NCBI RefSeq assembly: GCF_000143415.4
Contig: NW_003314262.1
Location: forward strand, 3,420,405-3,484,404
Source: Selaginella moellendorffii
Taxonomy: Eukaryota; Streptophyta; Lycopodiopsida; Selaginellales; Selaginellaceae
Direction of reading: 5' to 3'
DNA length: 64,000 bases
The notes under the pieces are model-generated. The model did no database searches and had not been told where the DNA came from. It was given only the letters and a program-made list of their open reading frames with translations. Within the stretch, counting starts at the first letter, position 1. The number at the start of each line of letters is the position of its first letter. A program made the translations under genes and the position numbers. Positions 62,272 to 64,000 of this stretch are shown one piece after another.

Positions 62272-64000
62272 CTAGTGGCGACTTTTCCAACTGGTCCGGG
62301 CTCTTACAATCTCGGATCCACCCGTCTGCATCCGGAGGAGATGAATAAAGTCAAGCTGGGAAGGTGGCGCGGCTGCCGCTGCTGCTGCTGCCGCTGCTGC
62401 TCCATTGATTGCCAGATGCCCCCCCCGCTCCGGATGCGTCAGAGACTCCACCATATCGGATTTGCTGCACTCGCGCCGGTACTCGAGCGTGATCCCAACC
62501 AGGTGGTGGCTCTCGAGAATGTTCTGGGGAAGACTCTGCGCGTCCCATGGAAAAAGAAAGGAGTAAAGAAAAGAGCGAGCGAAGACGAAGACGAAGAGAT
62601 CAATTAAGCAAAACGAGCAAGGCCAGGAAGACCAACGGAGAGATCACGCAAAAGAAGCAAGCCGGAAAAAGATGCCAAGGAAGGAGAGCAAGAGAAAGAA
62701 GCAAGCCGGAAAATGAAACCAACGAAAAACGAACTTTGAAGAGATGAGAAGAAAGAGCGAACAACGAAGAGATCTAGCAAAGATCAAACATAGAAAAGAG
62801 AGCACGAGAACAAAGAGATCAGGCAAAAGACGCAACAAACAACCGAAGAAAAACTCGGCAGGCCAAGAGTAAAACGAAGAGATCACAAGGGAGAAAAGAC
62901 CGACCTCCATCATCCAGGTGAGATACTTGACGTTGTTTACGTGCTGGTTCATGTCCAGGTCGCTGTGCCGTGGCTGCGACAAGAGAAGAAACTCTTTCAA
63001 TCTGCGCTAGCTTTGCAAGATCAAGACGCTTTTACCGTGAGGTTGGAGCGGATGTAGCGCGTGTTGCTGTTGTCCAGCTTCTCAATCTTGGAGCACGACT
63101 CCTCGGGAATGAAGGCCGTTCTGGAGAGGAACCACGGCGAGATCTCGGCCCGGACCAAGTCCGGCATCTTGGATAGCCGTCTCGTGTCCTTGTGCATCAT
63201 CACCCAAGTGCTGCAAAACAGAAGCGAAACAGAAGCTTGAGAGACAAGTCCAACACTCCTTGGACACAACACAGCATCCAGGACAAAGAAAACACGTAAA
63301 GAACAGGGTGGTAGAGGGCGGAGAGAACAAACCTGGTGGCTCTTGCGAGAATGGAGCCCGTCTTGTAGTCGCGAACCAGCCAGTCCCGCCGCATGCCATT
63401 CTTCCCCGAGGCTCCCACCCAAGTATCAATCTCGAGAGCGTTTCCCCTGTAACGACGAAGATGGAAGATCTCCGCGAGTAAGAACACGAAGAAGAAGAAG
63501 AAGAAGAAATGGCGATGGTGGAGGAAATGAAACGTACCAGGCTGGATACCGCTCGACTTGCACTTGCATGCGCGTCACGACCCAGATGAGATTATTTCTT
63601 ATCATCTCATGCGTTGTGCCAAACCCGTTCCCGGCCAGCCCAGAGATGAGAACGTGATTCAGAGCTGTCTCCTGCAACAAAACGCCAAAGGTAACCACAA
63701 AAGCCTCCGAAGAACACGAGAAAGAAAGGAAAAGAAAAGAAGAAAAACAAACAAACAAGACATGCGATCGCGCTTCGCCGATCGATCGATATCTTTCGGA
63801 CCAACCAATCGATCGCTCGGGCAAAAGAGAGCGAGACAATGTCGAGAGTTTTTTTTTCTAGTACCTGGAAGAGATTGAGAAAGGTGTCGAGTGTGGCCGT
63901 CTTGTCCGGGCCGACCTCGTAGGAGCGCACCACGAACGTTTGCCGGTACACCACTCTCTCCACCAATCGCCCCTGCTTGAGCGTGTCCACGCCGCCGCCG
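62272..64000 (-). CDS. FATB: FATB-type acyl-ACP thioesterase, 3' part (5' end outside window)
   Basis: Exons 63865-64000 (open at the window edge), 63538-63671, 63333-63446, 63036-63210, 62905-62973 and 62272-62523. The enzyme releases fatty acids, chiefly palmitate, from acyl carrier protein in plastids. Visible signatures: RLVERVVYRQTFVVRSYEVG, ETALNHVLISGLAGNGFGTT, MIRNNLIWVVTRMQVQVERY, WVGASGKNGMRRDWLVRDYK, the catalytic Asn/His segment DLDMNQHVNNVKYLTWMME, and LEYRRECSKSD with the Glu-Cys of the active site. The end EIVRARTSWKSRH is the family C terminus. A run of eleven Ala is inserted just before PPSQLDF. The N-terminal transit peptide and membrane anchor lie beyond 64000. Confidence 0.95.

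Overview
The window reads as nuclear DNA of a vascular land plant, most like a lycophyte such as Selaginella. This is inferred from very short GT-AG introns (many of 45-90 nt), a dense family of pentatricopeptide-repeat (PPR) genes, plant-only families (FATB thioesterase, BPM MATH-BTB, COMT-like methyltransferase) and plant LTR-retrotransposon signals. All gene models and intron positions were built by eye from open frames and splice sites.

Gene-rich left part (1-25.2 kb). In order: a PP1 inhibitor-3 homologue (+); a Mth938-domain mitochondrial protein (+); an F-box/MYND protein (+); a P-class PPR protein (-); a frameshifted PPR pseudogene (+); an alpha/beta hydrolase (-) head to head with a BPM-type MATH-BTB protein (+); an intact PLS-type PPR gene (+); a shattered PPR pseudogene (-); two copies of a decayed BTB-like unit, the second interrupted by about 1.1 kb of other sequence; and an O-methyltransferase (-).

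Repeat island (25.2-39.5 kb). AT-rich sequence without genes encloses a nested LTR pair. An intact element at 27,864-35,148 has two nearly identical 1.15-kb LTRs, a TTGAC target duplication, a primer-binding site and a polypurine tract, but no recognisable gag or pol. It sits inside an older LTR of the same family. The 245-base N gap lies wholly within that older LTR.

Shuffled accessory zone (39.5-57 kb). An LpxD-like acyltransferase remnant, two intact PPR genes, a dead kinase, an F-box gene with two broken copies, and two copies of a secreted six-cysteine peptide gene. One peptide copy lies in a near-perfect inverted repeat with 355-bp arms. There are also a cyanovirin-like secreted protein, a captured O-methyltransferase fragment, retroviral-type gag relics, and a proline-rich membrane protein whose frame appears restored by a short intron. 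Many pieces are direct or inverted copies of one another.

Housekeeping right end (58.9-64 kb). A CCCH zinc-finger protein with a PP1-docking motif (-) faces away from ribosomal protein eL14 (+) across a telo-box region, followed by the 3' part of a FATB acyl-ACP thioesterase (-) that runs off the window.
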